Shown: positions 1-8,904, counted from the first letter of the stretch. The stretch: 64,000 nt of DNA from Azospirillum oryzae (GCF_900177515.1 NZ_FXAK01000007.1:2712501-2776500); one strand, 5' to 3'. Numbers and translations are program-made. Notes: generated from the sequence alone by a model not told the origin.

Positions 1-1602
1 CGCCAGTCGGAGCAGGCGCTGGGCGCGGTGGACGCCATTCACCGCGAGGCGGCGGAGCGGCTGGGCCGGATCGACCGGCTGGTCGCCATCGCCTATGTCA
101 TCCACAGCGACGTGTCGCGGCACCTGGCCCTGTCCGGCTCCGGCATCGAGGAGGCGAAGCTGCAGGCCATGCGCGATGCCATCGCCGCCAACCTGGGCAA
201 GGCGCGCACCGCCATCGCCGAGTTGCGCGCCATGCCGCTGGCCGAGACGGAGCGGGCGATGCTGGACGAGGTGTCGGTGCGGATCGGCGCCTATGCCAAG
301 GCGGTGGACGAGATGAACCAGATGGCGGCCATCGACCGCCTGATCGGCATCCCGATGATGGCCCACACCGACGACCAGTTCGCCGCCCTGACCGCCAAGG
401 TGATGGAGACGCAGGAGGCCATCGGCCGCTCCACCGCCGCCGCCACCCAGGCCACCCGCGATGCCGCGGCCTCCGCCCGCCGCGACTTCGCGCTGGTGAT
501 GGCCGGGCTGCTGGCGGCGATGATGGCGGCAGGGTTGCTGCTGGCGCGGTCGATCACCCGGCCGCTGCAGCGGCTGTCCAGCAACACGGCCGATCTGGCC
601 GCCGGAAAGCTCGACACCGCGGTCGAGGGCGGCTGGATGCGCAACGAGATCGGCGCCATGGCCCGCGCGCTGGAGGTGTTCCAAACCAACGCCCGCGAGG
701 TGGAGCGGCTGACCGCCGACCAGCAGCGCCAGAAGGCGGAGGCCGAGGCGGAAAAGCACCGCGCCATCCGGGAACTGGCCGACCTGTTCGAGGTCCGCGT
801 GGCCGAGGTGGTGCAGCAGGTGGGGGCCGGCGCCCATCAGGTGCGCAGCAACGCCGCCGGCATGCTGGAGCGCGCCAACAGCGCCAACCGACAGGCCGCC
901 ACCGTCGCCGCCGCCAGCGCCCAGGCGGGGAGCAGCGTCCAGACGGCGGCGGCCGCGACGGAGGAGATGTCGGCCTCCATCGCCGAGATCGGCGGTCAGG
1001 TCCGCCGCTCCTTCGACATGGTGCGCGGTGCCGTGCGGGCGGTGGAGGAGACCAACGCCCATGTCGTCGGCCTGTCCGACGCCGCCAACCGCATCGGCGA
1101 GATCGTCGGCCTCATCAACTCCATCGCCGCCCAGACCAACCTGCTGGCGCTGAACGCCACCATCGAGGCGGCGCGGGCGGGCGAGGCCGGCAAGGGCTTT
1201 GCCGTGGTGGCGAGCGAGGTAAAGAGCCTCGCCACCCAGACCGCCAAGGCGACCGAGGAGATCGGCACCCAGATCACCTCCATGCAGCAGGTGACCGGGG
1301 CCGCCGTCGCCGCCATCAAGGGGGTGGGCGAGACGGTGGTCGGCATCGACGAGATCGTCGGCTCCATCGCCGGCGCCATGGAACAGCAGGCCGCCGCGAC
1401 GGAGGAGATCACCCGCAACGTGCAGGAGGCCGCCGCCGGTACCGCCGAAGTCTCCCAAACCATCGCCACCGTCTCCACCAGCGCCGGAGAGACCGGCACC
1501 GCGGCCGGCGAGGTCCTGCGCGCCGCGGAACTGCTGGACGGTCAGGCATCGACGCTGAACCGCGAGGTGACGCACTTCATCGGCCGGCTGCGGGCAGGCT
1601 GA
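1..1602 (+). CDS. Methyl-accepting chemotaxis protein, 5' end cut by window edge
   Basis: Chemoreceptor that senses a stimulus and controls CheA through a long cytoplasmic coiled coil. The reading frame is open from base 1, so the N-terminus, including the first membrane helix, lies outside the window. Counting from the GTG at base 28, a helical sensor region fills residues 1-150, a membrane helix lies at about 154-173, a HAMP domain follows to about 226, and the signalling domain carries the conserved tip (AAQTNLLALNATIEAARAGE, near residue 370). No C-terminal CheR/CheB pentapeptide tether is seen; the protein ends in HFIGRLRAG. The ligand cannot be read from the sequence. The family call is very safe. 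The cheZ gene lies about 6 kb downstream, but nothing shows the two are linked in one unit. Confidence 0.95.
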   Translation, partial: RQSEQALGAVDAIHREAAERLGRIDRLVAIAYVIHSDVSRHLALSGSGIEEAKLQAMRDAIAANLGKARTAIAELRAMPLAETERAMLDEVSVRIGAYAKAVDEMNQMAAIDRLIGIPMMAHTDDQFAALTAKVMETQEAIGRSTAAATQATRDAAASARRDFALVMAGLLAAMMAAGLLLARSITRPLQRLSSNTADLAAGKLDTAVEGGWMRNEIGAMARALEVFQTNAREVERLTADQQRQKAEAEAEKHRAIRELADLFEVRVAEVVQQVGAGAHQVRSNAAGMLERANSANRQAATVAAASAQAGSSVQTAAAATEEMSASIAEIGGQVRRSFDMVRGAVRAVEETNAHVVGLSDAANRIGEIVGLINSIAAQTNLLALNATIEAARAGEAGKGFAVVASEVKSLATQTAKATEEIGTQITSMQQVTGAAVAAIKGVGETVVGIDEIVGSIAGAMEQQAAATEEITRNVQEAAAGTAEVSQTIATVSTSAGETGTAAGEVLRAAELLDGQASTLNREVTHFIGRLRAG

Positions 1603-1798
1603 ATGGGGGCCGGTTGGTCGGCCTATACGCTGGGGTTTCATCACCCATTCTTGAGGTTTGGCCGCGAAGTTTGGTCGCATCGCACTTGAAACGATCCGCC
1701 TGCGCCCAAGCTGTTGTCCCGGGACCGCGGGGCGGCGGCCGCTGACGGCTGCGCCAATGCCGGGGTATAATGCAGGACCCAACAAGAAGGATCGAAGC

Positions 1799-2266
1799 AT
1801 GAAAATCGACATCGGGATCTCGGACGCAGACCGCAAATCCATCGCCGAAGGGCTGAACAAGGTTCTGGCCGACACCTTCGCGCTCTACATCAAGACCCAT
1901 TCGTTCCACTGGAACGTCACCGGTCCGATGTTCAACACGCTCCACACCATGTTCATGACCCAGTATACGGAGCTGTGGACCGCGCTGGATGAGATCGCGG
2001 AACGCATCCGCGCGCTGGGCTATCCGGCGCCGGGCAGCTTCTCGCAGTTCGCGGAGTTGGCCTCGATCAAGGAAGAGGTCGGCGTTCCCAAGGCGAACGA
2101 CATGATCCGCCAGCTGGTCGAAGGCCACGAGGCCGCCGCCCGCACCATCCGCAGCGTCTTCCCGCTGGCCGAGCAGGGCAGCGACGAGCCGACCGCCGAC
2201 CTGCTGACCCAGCGCCTGCAGATCCACGACAAGACCGCCTGGATGCTGCGCAGCATGCTGGAATAG
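1799..2266 (+). CDS. dps: Dps-family DNA-binding ferritin-like protein
   Basis: Predicted 155-residue Dps protein: a dodecameric mini-ferritin that oxidises and stores iron and protects DNA in starvation or peroxide stress. The ferroxidase-centre signature is visible: THSFHWNVTGPMF near residue 32, with a further helix carrying ELWTALDEIAERI. The length is normal for the family. The ATG at 1799 was chosen because AAGAAGGA lies at 1784-1791 with a 7-base spacing; the frame is open further upstream, but that stretch is arginine-rich and non-conserved in style. A strong hairpin terminator follows at 2307. It stands as a single gene between the chemoreceptor and a convergent histidine kinase gene. 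Confidence 0.95.
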   Translation: MKIDIGISDADRKSIAEGLNKVLADTFALYIKTHSFHWNVTGPMFNTLHTMFMTQYTELWTALDEIAERIRALGYPAPGSFSQFAELASIKEEVGVPKANDMIRQLVEGHEAAARTIRSVFPLAEQGSDEPTADLLTQRLQIHDKTAWMLRSMLE

Positions 2267-2306
2267 TCGGGGCCATCGTCGCAAGGGCGGTTTACGGCAC
2301 AGGATC

Positions 2307-2348
2307 AGGGCCCCCCGTCCGGCAGGATGGGGAGGCCCTTTCCTTTTC
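2307..2348 (+). terminator. Rho-independent terminator after dps
   Basis: AGGGCCCCCC pairs with GGGGAGGCCCT across a 12-base loop, followed by TTCCTTTTC. It sits 40 bp after the dps stop and just before the convergent kinase gene, so it may serve mainly dps. Confidence 0.75.
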
Positions 2349-2362
2349 AAGCAGACGCTTCC

Positions 2363-4030
2363 CTACGCCGCGGTCTTGGCGCGCTGGCGGGCCGTCTGTT
2401 CGGGAATGGTCAGGGTGAAGATGGTGCCGCCGTCGCGCTCGATCTTCAGCGTGGCGCCGGCCTGATGGGACAGCGCCTGCACCAGATTCAGGCCGAGGCC
2501 GCTGCTGGAGCCGCCGCGGCCGGGACGCTTGTGCTGGCTCGGCATGCCGGCCGGCAGCCCGACGCCGTCGTCGCGCACGATCAGCCGCATGCCGGCCTCG
2601 TCGCGCTCCAGCATCACGCGGACGGTGCCGGGATGCCCGTGCGGGAAGGCATGCAGCAGGGCGTTCGACACCAGTTCGCTGGTGGCGATGGCGAGCGGCG
2701 TGGCGCGGTCGGCGTCGACGATCCAGTCCTGCGCCTCCAGCTCCAGCCGGGCGGCGGTCGGATTGTCGGAGCGGACCAGCCCGTCGCACATCTGGCGCAG
2801 CGCATCGGCGAAGTTGATGTGCGCCGGCTCGTCGGAGCGGTGAAGCAACTCGTGCAGCAGGCTCATGGTCTGGATGCGGCGCAGACTCTCGTCGAAGCCG
2901 CGGCGGGCCTGTTCGTCGATGCGGGCGGCCTGCAGGCGCAGCAGGCTGCAGATGACCTGCAGGTTGTTCTTCACCCGGTGCTGCACCTCCTTCAGCAGGA
3001 CCTCCTTGTCGGTCACCGCCGCTTCCAGCTGGGCATTGGCGCGTTCCAACTGGGCGGTACGCTGGTGAACATGCTCCTCCAGCGTGTCATAGGCGTGCTG
3101 CAGGGCGTCCTCCGCCTCGCGCTCGCGCCGGGCGCGCTGGATGGCGAGGGCGCCGATCACCGCGACCGTGGCGCAGGCCGCGGCGGCGAAGGCGGCGTAG
3201 ATCCACAGCCGCTCGCTCCAACGCCGCAGCACGCTGCCGGTGGCGATGGTCACGGTGGACGTCAGGCCGGTGTCGCCCACCGGACGGGTGACGACGATGT
3301 CGTCGGCATGGCTGGCGGTGTCGTCCCCGGCATTGCCGCCCATGGTGCCGCCGCCCTCCGGCTCGCGCAGCAGCGGGGTGCCGTCCGGCTGCAGGATGGC
3401 GATGCTGTGGCCATAGCCGACATCGAGCGAACGGTAGACGTCGCGGAAGGCCCGCGTATCCAGTCCGACCACCGCCCAGCCGCGCGGCGCGCCGTTCGCC
3501 GCTCCCGGCAGGGGTTGCGCCAGGGTGATGACCGAACGCCCCCCTGGCCTGCCGCTCATCCGCCCGAGACCGATGGCCATGCCGTCCGGCCTCAGTGTCG
3601 GCCGGGCGCCGCCCGGTGCCGCCTCGGGCAGGCTCGACAGCCGCAGCGCGCCCGACGGGTCGCGGATCTCCAGACCGACCACATGGGGGGCGCTGGCCGC
3701 CAGCAGGGCCATGCGGTCGCGCGTCGCCGCATCGTCGGGCAGCGGCGTCCCGGCCGGACCGGCCAGCGCCGCGGTCTGGGTCAGCAGCAGGTCACCCGAC
3801 TCGATCAGCCGGGCGGCATGCTCCGCCGCCAGCAGGCCGATGTTGCCGGCGACGCCGGTCGCCTGCTGCACCGCCTCGTCTCGGTCGCGCCAGGCGAAGA
3901 CCGCCGACAGCCCGATGGTCAGCAGAACCGCGGCGGTGCAGGCAATCAGGACCAGCGCCGAACCGGGCAACCGGTAGAGCGGGGAGGGATGGGAACGCAG
4001 CGCGCGCAACGGCATCGTTTCGGAAACCAT
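2363..4030 (-). CDS. Membrane-bound sensor histidine kinase, HisKA_2 type
   Basis: 555-residue sensor kinase. Membrane helices at about 24-46 and 276-298 bracket a periplasmic region of about 230 residues, probably a Cache-like sensor. A coiled coil (305-340) leads into a HisKA_2 dimerisation domain with the phospho-acceptor in LLKEVQHRVKNNLQ (His351). The ATPase domain follows, with the N box (SELVSNALLHAF, Asn456) and DDGVGLP near 487. This H-box type is shared with kinases that often work with atypical response regulators in alphaproteobacteria, including the general stress response. No response regulator is next to it; a single-domain receiver lies far away at 36289. The ligand and partner are unknown. 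A rightmost in-frame start (ATG at 4030) gives a full first helix and is kept. Confidence 0.9.
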   Translation of the reverse strand: MVSETMPLRALRSHPSPLYRLPGSALVLIACTAAVLLTIGLSAVFAWRDRDEAVQQATGVAGNIGLLAAEHAARLIESGDLLLTQTAALAGPAGTPLPDDAATRDRMALLAASAPHVVGLEIRDPSGALRLSSLPEAAPGGARPTLRPDGMAIGLGRMSGRPGGRSVITLAQPLPGAANGAPRGWAVVGLDTRAFRDVYRSLDVGYGHSIAILQPDGTPLLREPEGGGTMGGNAGDDTASHADDIVVTRPVGDTGLTSTVTIATGSVLRRWSERLWIYAAFAAAACATVAVIGALAIQRARREREAEDALQHAYDTLEEHVHQRTAQLERANAQLEAAVTDKEVLLKEVQHRVKNNLQVICSLLRLQAARIDEQARRGFDESLRRIQTMSLLHELLHRSDEPAHINFADALRQMCDGLVRSDNPTAARLELEAQDWIVDADRATPLAIATSELVSNALLHAFPHGHPGTVRVMLERDEAGMRLIVRDDGVGLPAGMPSQHKRPGRGGSSSGLGLNLVQALSHQAGATLKIERDGGTIFTLTIPEQTARQRAKTAA

Positions 4031-4356
4031 GTGGGGATACGGCCACTTCTTGCTTAGCCGGAAACGGTAACACCGCCCGGCGGGTGACGGTTCCGCCGAA
4101 CGCTACCCGTGTTGAAGCCGCAGCGGCCACCACCTATTGCGGGGTGCCGACAAAGTCATCCCGCCTTGGTAGGGCCGGGGTGGCGACTGGAACGGCAAGG
4201 AGGGTCAGGTTTTATGCGGATCGACGGGATGGCCTATCTCACCATCCGACCGGACGTGGAGGCATCGCCATCCTCTACGCCTTCAACGTCACGCGGGCCC
4301 GCCGGTTGATCGAGGTACCGGGGCTGGTTCCGAAACGGGGCTGACGGGAAGACCGG

Positions 4357-4575
4357 TCAGGGACGGCGGTCGGCCAGCAGCCGCCGCCACAACGGCCGGC
4401 CGAGCAAACGCGGCCTGTCTTCCGCATTCTTCGCGTCAAGCCACTGGTCGGCCAATTCACGGACCTGCCAGTCACCGAGAAAACGGTCGCAGTCGATGGC
4501 GGTATAGAGTCGAACCCGCTCTTTTCCCAGCCTTTCGAAATAGGCGAGCGTTCTTTGGCGGTCGATGTCTTCCAT
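4357..4575 (-). CDS. Small hypothetical protein (72 aa)
   Basis: Reading frame for a 72-residue charged protein beginning MEDIDRQRTLAYFERLGKER and ending in a basic tail. It has a bias to Arg, Leu and Asp, helical character, no membrane segment and no motif that I recognise. Codon use is GC-rich like the neighbours. The frame is open further upstream to 5097, but the upstream part overlaps the better reading frame at 4713-4976, so the ATG at 4575 is the sensible start. It is probably in the same direction as the 87-aa gene upstream. It could be a lineage-specific protein or a spurious frame. Confidence 0.5.
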   Translation of the reverse strand: MEDIDRQRTLAYFERLGKERVRLYTAIDCDRFLGDWQVRELADQWLDAKNAEDRPRLLGRPLWRRLLADRRP

Positions 4576-4712
4576 AGGCCCCAATGAAGCGGAGATTGCG
4601 GAACGTCCAGTTCTGACGGCCGCCGATTCATTGGATATTGGAAGAAGCCTGTCACCCGCGCAACTGTCCGTTCGTCGCGTTCCCATCACCCGGAAGGAGA
4701 ATGGCCGTCCCT

Positions 4713-4976
4713 CTATCGCCGGCTGGAACCGAGTCGGCCGGTGTGGACGACGATGTCGGACAGGTGCAAGCCGGCCTGCGCCGCCGCGCGTTCCAACGAA
4801 GCACGGTCGGGCCAATAGAGCCGCCCGCCGACCTCCGTCAATGCCCCCTGGCGCCGGATCACCCACAAGCCGGTGAACGCCATCTCGATGATCCGTCCCA
4901 TTTGCACATCGGGCGGCGGTGCGGATGGCAGGCGAGGTGGTCCGCCCCCGTCCAGATCCCTGTCGTTGATCGTCAT
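4713..4976 (-). CDS. Small hypothetical protein (87 aa)
   Basis: An 87-residue protein starting MTINDRDLDGGG. A proline-rich N-terminus (residues 8-25) is followed by a compact part with GRLYWPDRASLERAAAQAGL, which looks like a short alpha/beta domain. No signal peptide or membrane helix. It reads in the same direction as the 72-aa gene 137 bp downstream and the two may be cotranscribed. Function unknown. The call rests on codon usage and plausible protein composition only. Confidence 0.5.
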   Translation of the reverse strand: MTINDRDLDGGGPPRLPSAPPPDVQMGRIIEMAFTGLWVIRRQGALTEVGGRLYWPDRASLERAAAQAGLHLSDIVVHTGRLGSSRR

Positions 4977-5443
4977 CTCTGGTCTTCCCTGTGCCGGCCT
5001 TTCGCTGCGCAGTGTCCATCGACAAGCGGCAACGGCCGATCTCCGTTTCCCAAAGCATGATGCTTCGGGGGCCGAAAAGGCTTCCTAGACAAGTCACAAC
5101 GATTTTTCATCGGGAATTTTGTGTCTCTTTGTAATCGCGCGCATACAATTGATGTGGTCTTACCACATAGTTCGATAACCATATTCGATGAAAGGGAATG
5201 CAAGCCATCAACATTAGTCGTGCTGATAAGCGACGGCATGAACGTCGCGGGCCATCTTCCGCAGCTTTGAAAGATCGAAGGGGGTGGGGCACACCGGCCG
5301 GCTAGGCCGGATACCCCGAAATGGTCACAGCAGCAGGCGCCGGCGCTCACCAAACATAAGCTTGACCGCCCAGCCCTGCCCGACGACGCGGCATCGGCGG
5401 CGGTCCCTGATGTTGCCGTGCCTATGCTTGAAGGAAGAGACCG
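4977..5443. other. Gene-free, relatively AT-rich stretch
   Basis: 467 bp without a convincing gene between two divergently oriented units. Bases 5090-5230 are clearly more AT-rich than the surroundings and hold a perfect 17-bp palindrome (5152-5168). A 61-codon minus-strand frame here (5107-5292) has unnatural composition and was not accepted. The stretch probably holds promoters for the genes on either side. Confidence 0.5.
5152..5168. promoter_or_regulatory. Palindrome like a FadR/GntR-type operator
   Basis: ATGTGGT-CTT-ACCACAT is a perfect inverted repeat with 7-bp arms and a 3-bp centre. The core TGGT-N3-ACCA matches the operator layout of the FadR branch of the GntR regulators (FadR, PdhR, LldR). 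It lies 176 bp upstream of the minus-strand gene at 4976 and 275 bp upstream of the lipoprotein gene at 5444. No GntR gene is visible in the window, so the regulator is unknown. Confidence 0.45.
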
Positions 5444-5695
5444 ATGAAGACCACCACGCGGACATTCACCACCGGGGCGACGGCGCTGCTGATCGGCGCG
5501 ACCCTGCTCGGCGGCTGTTCGAACCTGAATCATCGCGAGAATCGCGCGCTGACCGGCGGCGCCATCGGTGCGGCCGGCGGTGCGGCCATCGGCGCCGTCA
5601 CCGGCGGCAGCGCGATCTATGGCGGCCTGTTGGGCGGTGCCGCCGGCGCCGCTGTCGGCGCCTTGACGGCGGATGTGGGCAAGCACCGCCCGTAA
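5444..5695 (+). CDS. Glycine-zipper lipoprotein
   Basis: 83-residue predicted lipoprotein of the outer-membrane glycine-zipper type (YmgG/OsmB-like). The signal peptide ends in a lipobox (TLLGGCSN, Cys25). The mature part is almost wholly glycine-zipper: GGAIGAAGGAAIGAVTGG, then GGLLGGAAGAAVGAL. Such proteins are usually linked to envelope stress; a precise role is not known. The ATG at 5444 is preceded by AAGGAAGAGA at about 7 bases. It is a stand-alone gene convergent with the next one. Confidence 0.85.
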   Translation: MKTTTRTFTTGATALLIGATLLGGCSNLNHRENRALTGGAIGAAGGAAIGAVTGGSAIYGGLLGGAAGAAVGALTADVGKHRP

Positions 5696-5730
5696 CGGAC
5701 GGTGGGGGCGGTACGCCGCCCCTTCCCTTC

Positions 5731-6495
5731 CTAGTCCTCGTCGTCCTCGAACTGGTCGAGGCTCAGCGAACGGACCTCGGTACTCGGATTCGGCGCCGGC
5801 GGAGCGGGCGGCGGCATGTTGGCCGGCCGTGCAACAGCCGGTCGGGCGGCGCGGCCGGGCGGCATATGGGCGTTTGGCCCCTTCAGCGGACTGTTCAGCG
5901 TGCCGCGCGGGCCGATGCTGGGCTCGTCGCCGAAATCGGGCAGCGGCGGAATACGGTCCATCACCCGGCGGATCAGGGCGGCGATGCGGTCGGCCTCGGC
6001 GCGCAGCGCCTGCCCCCGCTCCCCCTCATAAAGCGGATCGTCGAGGAACTTGCGGATCTCCAGCACGCCGCGCAGTTCCACCCCGCACATCTCGTGGGTG
6101 CCGATGGGCAGCGCCTTCACCCGCGCGAAGCTGGCGAAGAAGCCGGCGCTGCCCTCCACGAACTGGACCACCATGCGGGCATGCAGACGCTCCAGCGCCG
6201 TGGTCATGGGATCGATCAGATCCTCCATCTCCTCCGGCGCCGCATCCAGCCGCTCCTGCGTCAGAGCGGCCAGCGCGAAGAAGTCGCGCACCCGCCGGCT
6301 GAAGCGGCGGTAGCGGGCCAGCCCGCCGACCGACACCCGCTCGCGCGCCGTCTGCGCCAGCTCCGCCGACTGCTTCAGCATGGCGTCGAGCCGCATCAGC
6401 AGCGTCGCGATCTCGCGCTGCCGCTGGGCCGCGCTGCGGCCGGGCGTGGGCGCCGGCGGGGCGGCCGGGCGGCGGGGTGGGTTGGAACGCATCAT
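5731..6495 (-). CDS. Conserved-style hypothetical protein downstream of the HtrA gene
   Basis: 254-residue cytoplasmic protein. A proline/arginine-rich N-terminus (1-25) leads into a helical core of about residues 25-175, and a low-complexity tail rich in Pro and Ala ends in the acidic QFEDDED. No catalytic motif is recognised. It starts 40 bp after the stop of the HtrA-type protease gene and runs in the same direction, so the two probably form one transcript. A second in-frame ATG follows directly (6492). A GAGGAG lies about 18 bp upstream of the ATG, a loose distance for a ribosome site. Function unknown. Confidence 0.7.
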   Translation of the reverse strand: MMRSNPPRRPAAPPAPTPGRSAAQRQREIATLLMRLDAMLKQSAELAQTARERVSVGGLARYRRFSRRVRDFFALAALTQERLDAAPEEMEDLIDPMTTALERLHARMVVQFVEGSAGFFASFARVKALPIGTHEMCGVELRGVLEIRKFLDDPLYEGERGQALRAEADRIAALIRRVMDRIPPLPDFGDEPSIGPRGTLNSPLKGPNAHMPPGRAARPAVARPANMPPPAPPAPNPSTEVRSLSLDQFEDDED

Positions 6496-6534
6496 GCCGG
6501 TACGGGGTGGCTCCTCAACGATCAGCGGGTAAGG

Positions 6535-7677
6535 TCACCGGGCGGTGCGGACGGTGACGGACTTTTGCCCGCCCGCGCGCACCACCGTCAACTGCACCGG
6601 CGTGCCGACGCGCAGAAGACCGATGCGGTTGCGGAAGTCGGTGGCGCTGCGCACCGGCCGGCCATCGACCGCGATCACCACGTCGCCGCTGCGCAAACCT
6701 CCGTTCTCGGCCGGCGATCCGCGTTCGATCTTGGCGATCAGCGCGCCCTCGTCGCCGTTCAGGCTCATGCTTTCCGCCAGATCCGGCGTCAGATCCTGGA
6801 TGGCGACGCCCAGCCGGCCGCGCCGCACCTCGCCATATTCGCGCAGCTGCTCCATCACCGAGCGGACGATGCTGACCGGCACGGCGAAGCCGATGCCGAC
6901 AGAGCCGCCGGCCGGGCCGATAATGGCGGTGTTGATGCCGATCAGCTCGCCCTGGAAATTGACCAGCGCGCCGCCGGAGTTGCCGGGGTTGATCGAGGCG
7001 TCGGTCTGGATGAAATCCTCGTACCCCTCGATCTTGAGCCCGCTGCGGCCGAGCGCGGAAACGATGCCGGAGGTCACCGTCTGCCCCAGCCCGAACGGGT
7101 TGCCGATGGCGACGACGAAGTCGCCGACCTTGGCGCGGTCCGAGTCGCCGAGCGGCAGCGCGGTCAGCCCCTCCGCCTTGATCTGCAGCAGGGCGATGTC
7201 GGTGGCGGCGTCGCGGCCGATCAGCTTGGCGCGCAGGCGGCGGCGGTCCTTCAGGGTGACCGCGATCTCCTGCGCGTTCTCCACCACATGGTTGTTGGTG
7301 ACGACATAGCCGTTGCGGGCGTCGACGATCACGCCCGACCCGGCGCTGACCTGCGGACGGGACTGCGGCATCTGGTCCGGCAGGTTGAAGAAGCGGCGGA
7401 AGAAGGGGTCGCGCAGCAGCGGGTTTTCCGCCTGGGGAGCCTGGCTCAACACCGAGATGTTCACGACGGCCGGCGTCACCTGCTCCAGCATCGGGGCGAT
7501 GGTGCCGCCGCCGACCGCGCCCAGCGGCAGTGCCGCCGCCGCGGGCGAGGCGCCGAGGCCGATGGCGGACCCGAACCGGCCCAGCGCCGAGTCGGCCGGG
7601 GCGACCAGCGCGCCGCCGGTCACCGCCGCCAGTCCGACCGCCGCAGCAAACACCACCGGACGCACCGCCCTCTTCAT
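6535..7677 (-). CDS. HtrA/DegP-family periplasmic serine protease, single PDZ domain
   Basis: 380-residue trypsin-like protease of the HtrA family, involved in envelope protein quality control. An N-terminal signal peptide or anchor occupies about residues 1-30. The catalytic triad is readable as His130 (VVTNNHVV), Asp160 (ATDIALLQI) and Ser234 (NPGNSGGAL). One PDZ domain follows (about 275-380; LRSGDVVIAVDGRPV), so it resembles the DegS/one-PDZ forms rather than DegP with two PDZ domains. The ATG at 7677 is chosen over an upstream one at 7761, because AGGAAAAGG sits just before it and a clean signal peptide starts there. It likely leads a two-gene unit with the hypothetical gene at 5731-6495. 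Confidence 0.92.
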   Translation of the reverse strand: MKRAVRPVVFAAAVGLAAVTGGALVAPADSALGRFGSAIGLGASPAAAALPLGAVGGGTIAPMLEQVTPAVVNISVLSQAPQAENPLLRDPFFRRFFNLPDQMPQSRPQVSAGSGVIVDARNGYVVTNNHVVENAQEIAVTLKDRRRLRAKLIGRDAATDIALLQIKAEGLTALPLGDSDRAKVGDFVVAIGNPFGLGQTVTSGIVSALGRSGLKIEGYEDFIQTDASINPGNSGGALVNFQGELIGINTAIIGPAGGSVGIGFAVPVSIVRSVMEQLREYGEVRRGRLGVAIQDLTPDLAESMSLNGDEGALIAKIERGSPAENGGLRSGDVVIAVDGRPVRSATDFRNRIGLLRVGTPVQLTVVRAGGQKSVTVRTAR

Positions 7678-7923
7678 GGCCTTTTCCTTTCTTGCTGGGA
7701 ATTTCTTGTGCAGATCGTCGCTCGATCGGGCTGATTTGGGACAAAAAGGAAGGCGATTCAAGGTTGTCCAGCCTCTGGCCGCCCTCCGGCCTCCCCGTTG
7801 CGGCGATGATAGCGCGGTGGCGGCGGAAACTCCCGGTAAAGAAATTCGGTGGTATAGGACGAAGGTCGGCGCAGCCCCCGGAGATGCCAGGGAGGCGCGG
7901 CTGTCGAAAACGGGTTGAGCGTT

Positions 7924-8898
7924 ATGAGCGGCGGGTCACTGCTCGAACTGACCGAGCAAGAGTATCTGCAGATGGAAGAGGCCCTGTCGCAGACGGCGCG
8001 GGGACGGGCCTTCCTGCGCATGCGCGACCGGCGCAGCCGCGTCGTCGCCTCCGATGAATTCCACCGGCTGGTCGACAGGCTGGAAGGACAGGTCGACCGG
8101 CTGAGCGGCACCTCGTCCAGCGCCTTCACCTCCTTCGTCCCCGGCGACGATCCGCGCATCCAGCAGGAGCTGACCGCCATCACCCAGGTGGTGCGCGAGG
8201 CGCGCAGCGACATCGCCGCCCTGAAGGCGACCGACACCGGGTCCAACCGCATCGAGGCGGCGACCGGCGAGCTGGACGAGATCGTCGCCGCCACCGAACG
8301 CGCCACCACCGACATCCTGAACGCGACGGAGAAGATCCAGGAAATCACCATGTCGATCCCGCGCGACGACGACGATCTGGCCGAACGGATCGACGCGATC
8401 GAGGCGTGGTGCATCGAGATCATGACCGCCTGCTCCTTCCAGGACATCACCGGCCAGCGCACCACCAAGGTCGTCAACACACTGCGCTACATCGAAGAGC
8501 GCGTGAACACGATGATCGAGATCTGGGGCGTCGAGCGGCTGACGGCCGCCGACCCGCAGCATCACGCCCCGGGCGAGGTCGCCTCGCACCGCAAGCTGGG
8601 TGACACCCGCCCCGACGCCCATCTGCTGAACGGTCCGCAGCTGGGCGGGCCGGAGGTCAGCCAGGACGCCATCGACGCGCTGTTCGACAGCGTGCCGGAG
8701 GTGGCGGAACGGGCGGAACCGCTGCCGGCCGACGTGGCGCCCTCACCGCCGCCTCCGCCGCCTCCGCCTCCGCCACCCCCTCCGCCACCCCCCGTCGCGA
8801 AGCCGGCCCCGCCGCCCCCTCCGCCGCCCGCCGCCCCGACCGGCGGCGACGGCGGCGGCGGGATCTCCCAGGCCGACATCGACGCCCTGTTCGCGTGA
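7924..8898 (+). CDS. cheZ: CheZ-family CheY-P phosphatase with two CheY-binding-like peptides
   Basis: 324-residue chemotaxis phosphatase that dephosphorylates CheY-P. The active-site stretch is FQDITGQRTTK (Asp174 and Gln178), equal to the DLTGQ of enteric CheZ whose Asp and Gln act in CheY binding and catalysis. A long four-helix-type region precedes it (residues 20-200). The tail is unusual: VSQDAIDALFDS at 245-256, a proline run of more than 30 residues (about 276-306), and ISQADIDALFA as the last 11 residues. Both peptides resemble the CheY-binding ends of FliM and of CheZ. A TTG nine bases upstream is an alternative start; no good ribosome site distinguishes them. The stop is 6 bp before the pentapeptide-repeat gene, which suggests one operon. 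Confidence 0.88.
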   Translation: MSGGSLLELTEQEYLQMEEALSQTARGRAFLRMRDRRSRVVASDEFHRLVDRLEGQVDRLSGTSSSAFTSFVPGDDPRIQQELTAITQVVREARSDIAALKATDTGSNRIEAATGELDEIVAATERATTDILNATEKIQEITMSIPRDDDDLAERIDAIEAWCIEIMTACSFQDITGQRTTKVVNTLRYIEERVNTMIEIWGVERLTAADPQHHAPGEVASHRKLGDTRPDAHLLNGPQLGGPEVSQDAIDALFDSVPEVAERAEPLPADVAPSPPPPPPPPPPPPPPPPVAKPAPPPPPPPAAPTGGDGGGGISQADIDALFA

Positions 8899-8904
8899 CC
8901 GGCC

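Noticed and set aside
2327..4057. Long plus-strand reading frame opposite the histidine kinase gene
   Set aside because: Composition (His/Gln/Gly-rich) is the typical antisense shadow of a GC-rich gene, and the kinase on the other strand has clear motifs.
5107..5292. 61-codon minus-strand frame in the AT-rich region
   Set aside because: Composition is not protein-like, no start signal, and it overlaps the operator palindrome.
5284..7734. 816-codon plus-strand open frame
   Set aside because: It covers the lipoprotein gene and is antisense to the HtrA gene; low-complexity Arg/His/Asp-rich translation without a domain.
8746..8842. C/G-rich run considered as a DNA repeat or CRISPR-like array
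   Set aside because: It is the coding sequence of the CheZ polyproline linker.
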